Source: SZUA-36 sp963749115
GTDB taxonomy: Bacteria; Pseudomonadota; Gammaproteobacteria; Xanthomonadales; SZUA-36
Assembly: GCA_963749115.1 (NCBI GenBank)
Contig: CAVVLP010000008.1
Location: 1 to 64,000 of the forward strand
Direction of reading: 5' to 3'
DNA: 64,000 nt
Shown here: positions 45,316-54,197 of the stretch, in pieces
How positions within the stretch are numbered: the first letter of the stretch is position 1
Layout: every line of letters begins with the position of its first letter
Made by a program: the position numbers and the translations under genes
Notes under the pieces: generated by a model
The model's database searches: none
Told to the model about the DNA's origin: nothing
Seen by the model: only the letters and a program-made list of their open reading frames with translations

Positions 45316-45495
45316 GGTCGAAAGACCGGAAACGGACGGAGAAAGTCGTAAGACTGGAAGCGGTCGAAGAAGATCGAAAGATCGGAAACGAGCGCAGAAG
45401 ATCGACAGATTGGAAACGAGCGGTGAAAGTCGTAAGACCGGAGACGAACGCAGAAGGTCGACAGATTGGAAACGGACGGCGAAGACCGTAAGGTC
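45316..45495 (+). repeat. Seven tandem 28-nt units, each a four-base stem with a GNNA loop
   Basis: Hairpins start at 45316, 45344, 45372, 45400, 45428, 45456 and 45484, exactly 28 bases apart. Stems are GGTC/GACC, AGTC/GACT, GATC/GATC, GATC/GATT, AGTC/GACC, GGTC/GATT and GACC/GGTC, with loops GAAA, GTAA, GAAA, GACA, GTAA, GACA and GTAA. Six linkers of 16 bases have the consensus GGAAACGRRCGNNGAA. An eighth, slightly offset hairpin (AATC-GCAA-GATT, 45282-45293) precedes them. Stem bases change while pairing is mostly kept (G-U pairs allowed; one outer A-C mismatch), which is evidence for RNA structure. Confidence 0.9.
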
Positions 45496-45813
45496 GACGA
45501 CCAACAGAATGCGGATTTACTGGAAGGCCGACCCGCCTGAAGGTAGAGAAGGTGGAAGAAAACGGTAAGCGTCCAGACGGTACAGGACGCGTCACCCAGA
45601 CCGGGTTCTGCCAAAAGAAGCGGTCGTACCATTAGGGTGACTCGATGGGGATGCGCGATTCCCTGAGATAGACGTGAAAGCGTCGATAAATAAAAACGGG
45701 AGGAAGACCCGTGACCAGAAACCGAAGGGCAGAACTGATCGGAACTGGACAAAGTTGGAAAGGCCTAGGAGGATCTGCAGTCCACCACAAGCGGAGTTCC
45801 TACACTTCTACGA

Positions 45814-45845
45814 CGAGGGAGACGCAAGTCTCCCTCGTTTTTTTT
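45814..45845 (+). terminator. Intrinsic terminator of the candidate RNA
   Basis: CGAGGGAGAC and GTCTCCCTCG form a perfect ten-base stem with a GCAA tetraloop, followed immediately by eight T residues. This is a textbook rho-independent terminator and fixes the 3' end near 45845. Confidence 0.93.
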
Positions 45846-45992
45846 GGCCTCGAAAAAGATGCAGCTCAGCAAGCAATTAACCCCCGCACGGTCCAAATTC
45901 ATATTACAATCAAGCTTGTGAAATAGGATCGGACATTTAGCGGTCAATAACACATTAACATCACAAAACAGACCGGTTAAAGGGACGAAGAC

Positions 45993-46791
45993 TTGAAAGA
46001 TCCGATAATCCGCATTCGAAACGTAACATTTCATCGTGATGACAAAGTCATACTGGATAACGTCAGTATGGATATTGAGCGTGGCGGTATTGAGGCCATT
46101 ATGGGTCCCAGCGGTGTTGGAAAAACAACCATCCTGCGTTTGATTTCCGGTCAACTGCAACCTTCCAGCGGCAGCATCGAAGTCAATGGAAAAGAAGTTT
46201 CTGCCATGTCACGGCGTCAACTATACGAGTGCCGGAAAGATATTGGTGTGTTGCTACAAAACGGCGCCTTGTTTACCGATTTGACTGTTTTCGAAAATAT
46301 TGCGACACCCCTTGAGAGAACATACCGACCTGCCGGAAGAAGCTATCCGGGAACGTGTGTTGGCCAAATTGGAATCCGTCGGCCTGCTGGGTACAGAAGA
46401 ACTGATGCCACACAGCCTCTCAGGTGGCATGGCCCGTCGTGTTGCACTGGCACGGGCGGTCATATTGAATCCAAAAATCGTATTATTTGATGAACCCATG
46501 ACCGGGCTCGACCCGATCGCCATGTCGACCGTCAGCCGCCTGATACGTGAAACCAACGATCAACTGGGTCTGACCAGTGTCATTGTTACCCACAATGTCC
46601 ACCAGATGAAGAAACTGGTGGATCATTGTTATATTCTCGCTGGAGCGAAACTGATCGCGCAAGGCAGCCCGAAAGAACTGATGCACAATGAAGACCCCGC
46701 TGTTGACCAGTTCATGAACGGGCGCGTCGATGGTCCGATTTCATTCAGATACCAGAACGCCAGGAACAACTCGACTGCAAACCCGTCCTGA
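45993..46791 (+). CDS. mlaF: Phospholipid ABC transporter ATPase MlaF, one frame break
   Basis: The first frame holds IRIRNVTFHRDDKVILDNVS, Walker A (MGPSGVGKTT) and the Q-loop (IGVLLQNGALFTD). After ENIATPL the frame changes (46311-46316) and continues with REHTDLPEEAIRERVLAKLE, the ABC signature (LSGGMARRVALARA), Walker B (KIVLFDEPMTGLDP) and the switch His (VIVTHNVH). The product would be 265 residues, as in MlaF. The start is a TTG with AGGGA upstream. With MlaE it drives lipid movement between inner membrane and periplasm to keep outer-membrane asymmetry. The rest of the operon is intact, so a sequence error is likely. Confidence 0.92.
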
Positions 46792-46793
46792 TC

Positions 46794-47564
46794 ATGAATA
46801 ATCCCAAGACAAAAAGAATCAAGTTGCTAAACCCAATCGCCGAAACCGGGCATTGTGGTCTTTTCCTGGTTCGCATGCTCAGCAGCATACGTCTTGAGCG
46901 TGGCCTGTTGATGAGTACCCTGCAGCAAACATACCTGATTGGCGCCCGCTCACTGGTGATCATTATGATCTGTGGCTTTTTTGTAGGCATGGTGCTTTCC
47001 CTGCAGTCCATCAATGCGTTGGAGCAGTTCGGTGCTTCTGACCAGGTCAGCCTGTTGGTCGGCAAGTCGCTATTCCGTGAATTGGGCCCGGTGCTGACCG
47101 CTTTGTTATTTGCCGGACGTGCCGGCACTTCAATAGCGGCGGAGATCGGTCTGATGAAAGCCACCAGTCAGATCGATGCCATGCAACTGATGGCTATCGA
47201 TCCGGTACAGCGAATAGCATTACCCCGCTTCCTGGCCGGGCTACTTTCTCTGCCTTTGTTAACCGCAATGTTTAACGCCTTCGCAATCCTGGGAGCCGTG
47301 ATGTTCTCTATCGGCGTCATGGGGCTTGATCCGGGAATTTTCTGGAGCAAATTGCAAACTGGCATATTATTCGGAAAAGATTTTATGGGCGGGGTTTGGA
47401 AAAGCATCGTGTTTGGCGGCCTGGTCAGTCTTATTGCTGTATATTTCGGCTATTATGCAAAACCGACCGGTGAAGGCGTAGGAACCGCCACCACAAGAAC
47501 GGTGGTAATGAGTTCGGTGCTGGTGCTGATTTTTGATTTTATTTTGACTTCATTTCTAATCTGA
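46794..47564 (+). CDS. mlaE: Phospholipid transporter permease MlaE
   Basis: The MlaE/DUF140 permease shows LIGARSLVIIMICGFFVGMV, the ELGPVLTALLFAGRAGTSIAAEIG core characteristic of the family (for example FAGRAGTSIAAEIG), DPVQRIALPRFLAGL and a C-terminal hydrophobic end. It lies two bases after mlaF, and the two form the inner-membrane ABC core. Confidence 0.95.
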   Translation: MNNPKTKRIKLLNPIAETGHCGLFLVRMLSSIRLERGLLMSTLQQTYLIGARSLVIIMICGFFVGMVLSLQSINALEQFGASDQVSLLVGKSLFRELGPVLTALLFAGRAGTSIAAEIGLMKATSQIDAMQLMAIDPVQRIALPRFLAGLLSLPLLTAMFNAFAILGAVMFSIGVMGLDPGIFWSKLQTGILFGKDFMGGVWKSIVFGGLVSLIAVYFGYYAKPTGEGVGTATTRTVVMSSVLVLIFDFILTSFLI

Positions 47565-47599
47565 AATGATATTGACCTCGAGGTATTGACGGAAGAATC

Positions 47600-48070
47600 A
47601 TGCGTGCGAATTACAAAGTAGAACTGTCATCAGGCATTTTCTTGCTAGTGGGTATTGCAGCCTTGTTATGGTTGGCCACCTCGGCAACGGATTACGGTAT
47701 GCAGGTTGGCAAAGATACCTACAAGGTATCCGCCCGCTTTACCAATGTGGCTGATCTGAAGGATCGTGCGCCCGTTAAAATCGGCGGGGTTACGGTAGGC
47801 CTGGTAGAAAAAATTGTCCTTGATCCGGTTGAGTTTGACGCCGTGGTTGAAATGAAGATTGACCAAAGGTATTCAGAAATTCCGAATGACAGCAGCGCTT
47901 CAATTCTTACCAGCGGTGTACTCGGCGACCGTTACATTGGTCTGGATCCCGGTGGCGCGATGGAAGCACTTGTAGACGGAGATGAGATTTTTATCACGCA
48001 ATCGGCCGTGGTGCTGGAAACACTAATAAGCAAGTATCTGTTTAACAGTGATAAAGGCGGCGAAGAATGA
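47600..48070 (+). CDS. mlaD: Lipid-binding MCE-domain protein MlaD
   Basis: An N-terminal membrane anchor (GIFLLVGIAALLWLATS) leads into one MCE domain: VSARFTNVADLKDRAPVKIG, GVTVGLVEKIVLD and ASILTSGVLGDRYIGLDPGG. A hydrophobic C-terminal helix (TQSAVVLETLISKYLF) would form the central pore of the hexamer. At 156 residues it is a normal MlaD. It overlaps mlaC by four bases. Confidence 0.95.
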   Translation: MRANYKVELSSGIFLLVGIAALLWLATSATDYGMQVGKDTYKVSARFTNVADLKDRAPVKIGGVTVGLVEKIVLDPVEFDAVVEMKIDQRYSEIPNDSSASILTSGVLGDRYIGLDPGGAMEALVDGDEIFITQSAVVLETLISKYLFNSDKGGEE

Positions 48071-48684
48071 AATTTGGCATATTTTCGGTGTTTGCCCTCG
48101 CCTGCATCTTCAGCGGCAGTTTATTTGCCCAGTCACAGGCAGATGACCCGGTATCCCTGGTTGAGAGTATCACCGGCAAAATCTTTGCTGATGTGACAGA
48201 AAACCTCGAGGAATACACTGAAAACCCGGAGGCTTTGGACGACCTTGTTCGCAGGGACCTGATGCCATTGCTGGACGTTAACTATTCGGCACGCCTTATA
48301 TTAGGCCGTGCCGGGAGAGGGCTTGAAAAAGAAAAAATCGAGGAATTTGCCACCAGTATGAGCAACCTGCTGGTCGATCGTTACTCAAAGGGCCTGCTCC
48401 AGTTCAGCAGCAAGATCAAACTACAGGTGCTGCCCCAGCGCGGCGAATTAAATGAAAAGCTCACCCGTGTAAAAACCCGTGTTAGCTTGCCCGACGGTGG
48501 CGAAGCCCCGGTAGATTACGCATTCCGTAAAACGCCGGAAGGCTGGAAAGCTTTTGACGTGGTCGTTGAAGGCATATCCTATGTCACCACCTACCGCAAT
48601 CAGATCATGCCCGAAGTGCAGGCCAATGGAATCGATAGCGTAATTGAGCGACTCAACTCGGGTCAGATGCAACTGGCAGAATAG
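48067..48684 (+). CDS. mlaC: Periplasmic phospholipid shuttle MlaC
   Basis: A signal peptide (MKFGIFSVFALACIFSGSLFAQ) precedes the MlaC/Ttg2D fold: RRDLMPLLDVNYSARLILG, LVDRYSKGLLQFSS, VDYAFRKTPEGWKAFDVVVEGIS and YRNQI. It carries lipid between MlaA at the outer membrane and the MlaFED complex. It lies inside the operon and overlaps mlaD. Confidence 0.95.
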   Translation: MKFGIFSVFALACIFSGSLFAQSQADDPVSLVESITGKIFADVTENLEEYTENPEALDDLVRRDLMPLLDVNYSARLILGRAGRGLEKEKIEEFATSMSNLLVDRYSKGLLQFSSKIKLQVLPQRGELNEKLTRVKTRVSLPDGGEAPVDYAFRKTPEGWKAFDVVVEGISYVTTYRNQIMPEVQANGIDSVIERLNSGQMQLAE

Positions 48685-48692
48685 AAAACCCG

Positions 48693-49457
48693 ATGATGAA
48701 TAAATTTCGCTCATTAGCTGGTATTGTTGTTCTCGCCTTGTTGTTAGCAGGCTGTGCAGGAACCCAAAGCCGTAACACCGACCCGGAAAACGACCCCTGG
48801 GAAGGTTATAACCGCAAGGTATTCGCCTTCAACGAGGGGTTGGACAAAGTGGTCAGGCCGATCGCGGTGGGTTATGACAAGATCACGCCTGATCCGGTGC
48901 AACGCGGGGTCGGAAATTTTTTCAGAAACCTGGATGCACCGGTCACCTATGTCAACCAGGTGCTCCAGGGGAAATTTAAACAAAGTATTTCCACTATCGG
49001 TCGTTTCGTGGTCAATTCAACTTTTGGCCTGTTAGGATTTTTCGATATCGCCAGCCAGATGGGTATACCTTTCTATAACGAAGACCTCGGCCAGACACTG
49101 GCAACCTGGGGTTACAATGATAGCCGGTACCTGATGTTCCCGTTTTTTGGTCCCTCAACTTTCCGGGATGGCACAGGTGCTGTGATCGACACCTTTTATT
49201 CTCCGGTTGGCCAGGTATTTCACGGTAGCAATCGTTGGGGGCTGTGGATTGTCCGCGGAATCGATACCCGTGCACGATACCTGGACCAGGATGCCGAGCT
49301 TAACGATGCCTATGATCCCTATGTGCTGTTGCGTGATGTCTGGTGGCAAAACCGCCAATTCCAGATCTATGACGGCGACCCGCCAATGCAGGACTATGAC
49401 CTTTACCTTGAAGATGATTTTGAAGCTGAGGAACCTGCAACTGCAGGCGGTCACTAG
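48693..49457 (+). CDS. mlaA: Outer-membrane lipoprotein MlaA (VacJ)
   Basis: A lipoprotein signal (AGIVVLALLLAGCAGTQS) precedes the VacJ fold: DPWEGYNRKVFAFNEGLDK, PDPVQRGVGNFFRNLDAPVT, VNSTFGLLGFFDIASQMG and LGQTLATWGYNDSRYLMFPFFGPS. It removes phospholipid from the outer leaflet and passes it to MlaC. Here it is the last gene of the operon, eight bases after mlaC, whereas enterobacteria encode it separately. No MlaB (STAS domain) gene is present in the operon. Confidence 0.95.
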   Translation: MMNKFRSLAGIVVLALLLAGCAGTQSRNTDPENDPWEGYNRKVFAFNEGLDKVVRPIAVGYDKITPDPVQRGVGNFFRNLDAPVTYVNQVLQGKFKQSISTIGRFVVNSTFGLLGFFDIASQMGIPFYNEDLGQTLATWGYNDSRYLMFPFFGPSTFRDGTGAVIDTFYSPVGQVFHGSNRWGLWIVRGIDTRARYLDQDAELNDAYDPYVLLRDVWWQNRQFQIYDGDPPMQDYDLYLEDDFEAEEPATAGGH

Positions 49458-49636
49458 AACAGGCAGATTTTCGCTCGTCCCGGTCAACTTTGTTCGACCA
49501 CGTAATCTGCACACGATTTCGTTTCCGGGAAGTACATTAGCTGCGATGCGCTACCTGCAATTGGCGCATTGGGTCTCACTGGGATAAGCTTCTGCTTCTG
49601 ATATTTTCAATAATAATGCGCATCCATCGGGGCAGA

Positions 49637-51437
49637 ATGCTGAAAAAACTCCAAATCGTATTTCCGTTGGTACTTCTGATACTTGTCAGCTGCGAGCAAG
49701 CGCCATCGACCGATAGTGGATTGCCCGCAAAAATATACAGGCACGCCATGGATGGCATACCGGGCTCACTTGACCCCGCCCAGGCAGCATCAATATATGC
49801 CAAAACCATAGTGATCAACCTCTACGACACCCTGTACAGGTACAAATACCTTGCCCGTCCATACCAACTGCAACCCAACCTGGCAGCTGCGATGCCGGAG
49901 GTTTCAGATGATGGGCTGGTAGTGACCATCCGTATAAAGAAAGGCGTGTATTTCATTGACGACCCTGTCTTTGAAGGCGCAGTTGGACGGGAGGTCAAAG
50001 CCCACGATTTTGTCTATTCCATCAAGCGCCATTTTGACCCCGAAACCCGCGCCCAGGGTACCTGGTTTTGGCAGGACCGGATTGAAGGCCTGGATCACTG
50101 GAAAACAGAAGGCTCGGACTACGACACCGAGATTTCGGGGCTGCGTGCGCTCGATGATTACACGATACAAATTACACTCACAAAACCATTCCCGCAGTTC
50201 GTGCATACCCTGACCCAGGGCTATGCCGCGATCGTAGCGCGCGAGGCCGTAGAAAAATACGGCCAGGTATTATCCAGCCACCCGGTGGGCTCCGGACCAT
50301 TCAAGTTGATCTCCCGCGATGGTGTGCGTGCGGTGTTGGCAAAGAACCCCGGTTTCCGCCAGGAGCCATTTGATCTTGAAGCGGAAGGATATGATCCGGC
50401 CCGGAAGTCCAGCCCGGTCATACAGAAACTTACAAGGCAAAATACCCCCGTTTATTGACCAACTCGAATTTGAGTTTGTGCCCGAAGGTGCGGCACGCTG
50501 GAACGCTTTCTCAGCCGGCGAGTTACATTTCATCAAGGTTCCTGTGAGCCAGTTTGACAGTATTCTGAGCCAGCGTGCACCTATCACCCTCAAGCCCCGA
50601 TACGCGGACTTGTTCGCCTTCGAGGCATCACCGGAATCCGGTTTTGTTTATACCAATTTCAACATGGCCGACGAGCGTATTGGTTACCACCCCGACCCTG
50701 AACAGAACCGTCGCAACCGCGCGCTGCGCTGCGCCATGGTAAAGGCCTTCGACTGGAAGAAGAACAACGAGATATTTTTCTACAACATCGGGCAGGTTTT
50801 CCCCGGCGTCATACCACCCACGGTACCCGAATACGATGCCACGGGTGATACCAGTTACATCCAGCATGATCTGCAAGGCGCCAGGGAACTTTTGCAGACA
50901 AATGGTTGGAATGAAGACACGCTGCCGACACTCGAATACGGATTCCCCAACGGAGTGACAGAAAGGCAGGTGTTCGAGCAGTTCCGCAACTTCATGATGA
51001 CCGCAGGCTACCCCGTGGACAAAATCCGTCCACTCATATTCGCCACTTATGGTGATTACCAACGGGCCTATTCGCAGGGTAAGGTAGCCTTGATAAACAG
51101 CAGTTGGACGATGGATTATCCCGACGTCGAAAACCTCATGGCCCTATATTACGGGCCCAATGCCGCACCGGGTTCAAATTCTGCCAGTTATAATAACCCG
51201 GACTATAACCGTCTGTATGAAATCAGCGCGACCATGAATGAATCACCCGAAAGAACTTCAATTTACCGTGAAATGAATCAAATGTTGATGGATGATTGTG
51301 CAAGCTTCACCGGTATCTCAAGAACCCTGCTGTTTCTGTGGAATAAAAAATTCATAATGAAGCCGGACCGGTCATTTGTCGGCGGTTATTTTATGCGTTT
51401 CGTTGATATCGCGGAGTCTGCAAGCACGACGCCATGA
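49637..51437 (+). CDS. Peptide ABC transporter substrate-binding lipoprotein, one frame break
   Basis: A lipoprotein signal (LQIVFPLVLLILVSC) leads to a family-5 binding protein: GIPGSLDPAQAASIYAKTIV, the lobe with AHDFVYSIKRHFDPE, and PVGSGPFKLISRDGVRAVLA. The first frame ends shortly after YDPARKSSPVIQ. The next frame supplies IPPFIDQLEFEFVPEGAARW through VLNSSWTMDYPDVENL-type sequence to the C-terminus. The break is near 50425-50440. The length of about 600 residues is typical of the larger oligopeptide-binding proteins. It is the first gene of a five-gene ABC operon. Confidence 0.88.
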
Positions 51438-52396
51438 ATGGTGCCTACCTTACCCGCAGGCTTCTGTACGGTATTCCATTGGTGCTGGGCGTGACTTTTA
51501 TCAGCTTTTTGCTGATGGTTTATTTTGGCCCTGACAAGACCTATGAACTCATCGGCAAGAACCCCACCGCAGAGCAAATCACCGAGGTACGGCATGCACT
51601 GGGTTACGACCGCCCTTTCCTGCTCCGCTATGGCGAGTACCTCAGGGAACTGATCACGCTTGACCTGGGTATATCCGATTCCAACGGCGAACCCGTATCC
51701 TCCATCCTCATACGCACACTGCCCGTATCCATTGCACTCGTTGTACCGGGTTTTGTGCTTGGCAACCTGTTTGGTCTCGGACTGGGTTTGCTGGCCGCCT
51801 GGTACCGTGGGAAATGGCTGGATAAACTGGTTATGAGCGCCTCGGTGGTGGGTATGAGCATCAGCTTTCTTGTCATCATCATCGGGTTGCAGATCCTGTT
51901 GTGCACGCCCTATGGTCTCAATATGTTTCCGGTACGTGGATGGCAGGTCCACGATCCCGGTTCCTACTTCTATTATGTAGCCGTGCCCACGCTGGCGCTG
52001 GTCCTCGTGACGCTGGGCTACAACACGCGTTTTTACCGGGCGATCATGGCGGATGAAATAGAACGCGACCATATCCGCACTCTCAGGGCGTACGGTGCCA
52101 GGCCAACAGAGCTTCTGTTTAAACATGTACTCAAGAACAGCCTGATCCCGATACTGACACGTATCATGTTTTCAGTTCCATTTGTCCTGATATCAGGCAG
52201 CCTGTTACTGGAAAGCTATTTCGGAATTCCCGGTGTAGGACTGGTGACTTTCAACGCGATTACCAGTGGTGACCAGCCCATACTCAAAGCGGTGGTCGGT
52301 CTCACCGGTGTGCTGTTTGTACTGGCACTCACGATAAACGACATACTCTATGGCGTGGTTGATCCCAGGGTTACAAAAGGGGTCACGACATCATGA
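51434..52396 (+). CDS. Peptide ABC transporter permease (DppB/OppB type)
   Basis: The 320-residue permease begins with the usual RRLLYGIPLVLGVTFISFLL segment and has about six helices. The cytoplasmic EAA-like loop is AYGARPTELLFKHVLKNSLI, which contacts the ATPases. It overlaps the binding-protein gene by four bases and the second permease by four bases. Confidence 0.93.
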   Translation: MNGAYLTRRLLYGIPLVLGVTFISFLLMVYFGPDKTYELIGKNPTAEQITEVRHALGYDRPFLLRYGEYLRELITLDLGISDSNGEPVSSILIRTLPVSIALVVPGFVLGNLFGLGLGLLAAWYRGKWLDKLVMSASVVGMSISFLVIIIGLQILLCTPYGLNMFPVRGWQVHDPGSYFYYVAVPTLALVLVTLGYNTRFYRAIMADEIERDHIRTLRAYGARPTELLFKHVLKNSLIPILTRIMFSVPFVLISGSLLLESYFGIPGVGLVTFNAITSGDQPILKAVVGLTGVLFVLALTINDILYGVVDPRVTKGVTTS

Positions 52397-53232
52397 TACG
52401 GGACACCTGGAAGAAGCTGAAATCCGACCGCTATGGTATGACCGGTCTCATTGTCGTGATGATTTTTGCGATGATCGCCCTCCTTGTCTGGAGTGGCCTG
52501 CTGGGTCAGGGCTGGTCAGATGTCACCGGCAATCGATTCGAGGGTGTCAGTTCAAAGCATTTGTTCGGCACCAACCTACTCGGACAGGATATTCTGCAAC
52601 GCACACTTTTCGGCACGGCGACTGCATTTGAAGTGGGTCTGGTGGTGACGGTCTCCTCCACCCTGCTGGGTACGGTTCTGGGTGGTCTGGCTGGCTGGTA
52701 CGCCCACGGCTGGCTGGATGAGATCATCCTGTGGTTAAAGGGTGTACTGGACTCAATTCCATTTTATCTATTTGCCGCAGCCGTGGCGTTTGCGCTACAG
52801 GGAAGCCCATGGGCCATGCACCTCGCCATGATTGTTACCTTCTGGACGACAACCGCGCGTATCATCCGTGGGGAAGTCATGCGGATAAAACAACGGGAAT
52901 TCATCGAGGCTGCCCGTGCGATCGGTTTGCCGGGGCTTAAAACCGTGTTTCGCCACGTTTTACCCAATACGGTTCACGTCCTGCTGGTTCAGGGCACCAT
53001 CGTATTTGTGGCCGCTATCAACACCGAGGTCATTTTGAGTTTTCTGGGTCTTGGTATCCAGGATGGTGTCAGTTGGGGCCTGATGCTGGCGGAGAGTTCA
53101 CAAGAGGTCCTGGCTGGTCACTTTGGAAACTTTTTCGCTGCCGGTGCTTCCTTGTTTCTGTTACTCATGGGTTTCAACCTGCTGGCCGATGCCCTGCAGG
53201 ATGCGCTGGATACCCGCAGGGCGCTGATATGA
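52393..53232 (+). CDS. Peptide ABC transporter permease (DppC/OppC type)
   Basis: Six membrane segments in 279 residues, the N-terminal SDRYGMTGLIVVMIFAMIA and the EAA loop EAARAIGLPGLKTVFRHVLP identify the DppC partner. SFLGLGIQDGVSWGLMLAES is the standard C-terminal signature. It overlaps both neighbours by four bases. Confidence 0.93.
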   Translation: MIRDTWKKLKSDRYGMTGLIVVMIFAMIALLVWSGLLGQGWSDVTGNRFEGVSSKHLFGTNLLGQDILQRTLFGTATAFEVGLVVTVSSTLLGTVLGGLAGWYAHGWLDEIILWLKGVLDSIPFYLFAAAVAFALQGSPWAMHLAMIVTFWTTTARIIRGEVMRIKQREFIEAARAIGLPGLKTVFRHVLPNTVHVLLVQGTIVFVAAINTEVILSFLGLGIQDGVSWGLMLAESSQEVLAGHFGNFFAAGASLFLLLMGFNLLADALQDALDTRRALI

Positions 53233-54197
53233 CCACCCCGGCCCTCAAAGTAACAAATCTCAGCGTCTGGTTCGAGAACGGTTCCAGTCGCTTAACGGTC
53301 GTGGATCAAATCAGCTTCAGTATCAACGCGGGAGATGCCACCGGCCTGGTGGGAGAATCCGGCTGTGGAAAAACAATGACGGCGATGGCCATTCTGGGCT
53401 TACTCCCGGAATCCGGAGTCAATGTCAGGTCTGATGGTATCGAGATTAACGGCAGGGATATTTCCACCCTGAATACCGGTCAGAGACGCGCCGTTCTGGG
53501 CCGCGACATAGCGATGATTTTTCAACAACCCGCCACCGCCCTTGACCCGGTATTCACCATGGGCCAGCAGATCAGTGCGGTGTACCGGCGTCATACCGGC
53601 GGCAGCAAACAGCAAGCCAGGAAGAGCATGCTCCAGGCCCTTGAAAGCGTCGGTTTCAGCGATGCTGATGATATCGCCGCCAGCTACCCGCACGAGTTAT
53701 CAGGCGGCATGCGTCAACTGGCCATGATCGCCATGGCAACGGTATGTAAACCCGCGGTGATCATTGCGGATGAACCGACAACGGCACTGGATAACAGCAC
53801 CCGGGCGTTGATCCTGGAACAACTGAAACATCTTCGAAAACTGCACCGGACTGCCATTTTATTTATCAGTCACGACCTTGCAGTGGTCAGGCAGATCTGC
53901 CGGGATGTCATGGTGATGTACTGCGGCCGGCTTATGGAAAAAACGGATTGCCAAAGCCTGTTTGCCCACGCCCGGCATCCTTACAGCGCCGGTTTGCTGT
54001 CGTGTATTCCGCAAATCAGCGACACGCAGCCACCCCCGATCAAATCGATACCGGGCCAGATACCGGCACCTGCCGACTTGCCGTTGGGCTGTCACTTTGC
54101 ACCCAGGTGTAACAGGGCAGAAGCGCAATGCCGGACATCGATCCCGCAACTTGATTGCGATAACGGCACAGGCGCGGCCTGCTTCAGGCCACTGTGA
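53229..54197 (+). CDS. Peptide ABC transporter ATPase (DppD type)
   Basis: Walker A is GESGCGKTMT, the signature is HELSGGMRQLAMIA, Walker B is PAVIIADEPTTALD and the switch is FISHDLAVV. The oligopeptide-type C-terminal Cys-rich tail (CHFAPRCNRAEAQCRTS) may bind a 4Fe-4S cluster, as in DppD/F relatives. I start at the ATG overlapping the permease stop (ATGA). Longer in-frame sequence upstream is only a shadow inside the permease gene. Confidence 0.94.
   Translation: MTTPALKVTNLSVWFENGSSRLTVVDQISFSINAGDATGLVGESGCGKTMTAMAILGLLPESGVNVRSDGIEINGRDISTLNTGQRRAVLGRDIAMIFQQPATALDPVFTMGQQISAVYRRHTGGSKQQARKSMLQALESVGFSDADDIAASYPHELSGGMRQLAMIAMATVCKPAVIIADEPTTALDNSTRALILEQLKHLRKLHRTAILFISHDLAVVRQICRDVMVMYCGRLMEKTDCQSLFAHARHPYSAGLLSCIPQISDTQPPPIKSIPGQIPAPADLPLGCHFAPRCNRAEAQCRTSIPQLDCDNGTGAACFRPL

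Larger units (their letters stand above)
45262..45845 (+). ncRNA. Candidate large structured non-coding RNA, about 584 nt, unrecognised class
   Basis: The unit has its own promoter (45227-45255) and terminator (45814-45845) and lies between two terminated or independent genes. The 5' part is an array of mini-hairpins (45282-45495). The 3' part folds by eye into nested helices: CGTAG/CTACG (45264-45268 with 45808-45812) could close the molecule. GGTGGA/TCCACC (45551-45556 with 45781-45786) encloses the rest. GCGTCC/GGACGC forms a hairpin at 45569-45590. GGTTCTGCC/GGCAGAACT (45604-45612 with 45728-45736) closes a junction holding three hairpins, at 45647-45663, 45671-45684 (GAAA loop) and 45696-45712. 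None of the helices conflict. Long reading frames crossing the array on the minus strand reflect repeats without stops, not a protein. I see no RNase P, tmRNA or 6S signature. Confidence 0.8.

Noticed and set aside
45316..45495. CRISPR-like regular spacing of 28 bases
   Set aside because: There are no variable spacers between identical repeats; each unit is contiguous with the next and has a hairpin with varying stem. No cas genes are nearby.
45213..45752. A 179-codon open frame on the minus strand across the 28-nt ladder, plus shorter frames in two other phases
   Set aside because: It is open only because the repeat lacks stop codons. Its low-complexity repeating peptide, absence of a ribosome site and opposition to a clear promoter-terminator pair argue for RNA.
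45262..45845. Known RNAs such as RNase P, tmRNA or 6S
   Set aside because: I found neither the conserved RNase P core, nor a tmRNA tRNA-like end with tag frame, nor the 6S bubble. This is judgement by eye; a covariance search would settle it.
52731..52940. Short alternative frames inside the Dpp permease and ATPase genes
   Set aside because: The true genes overlap by ATGA junctions and explain the region fully.
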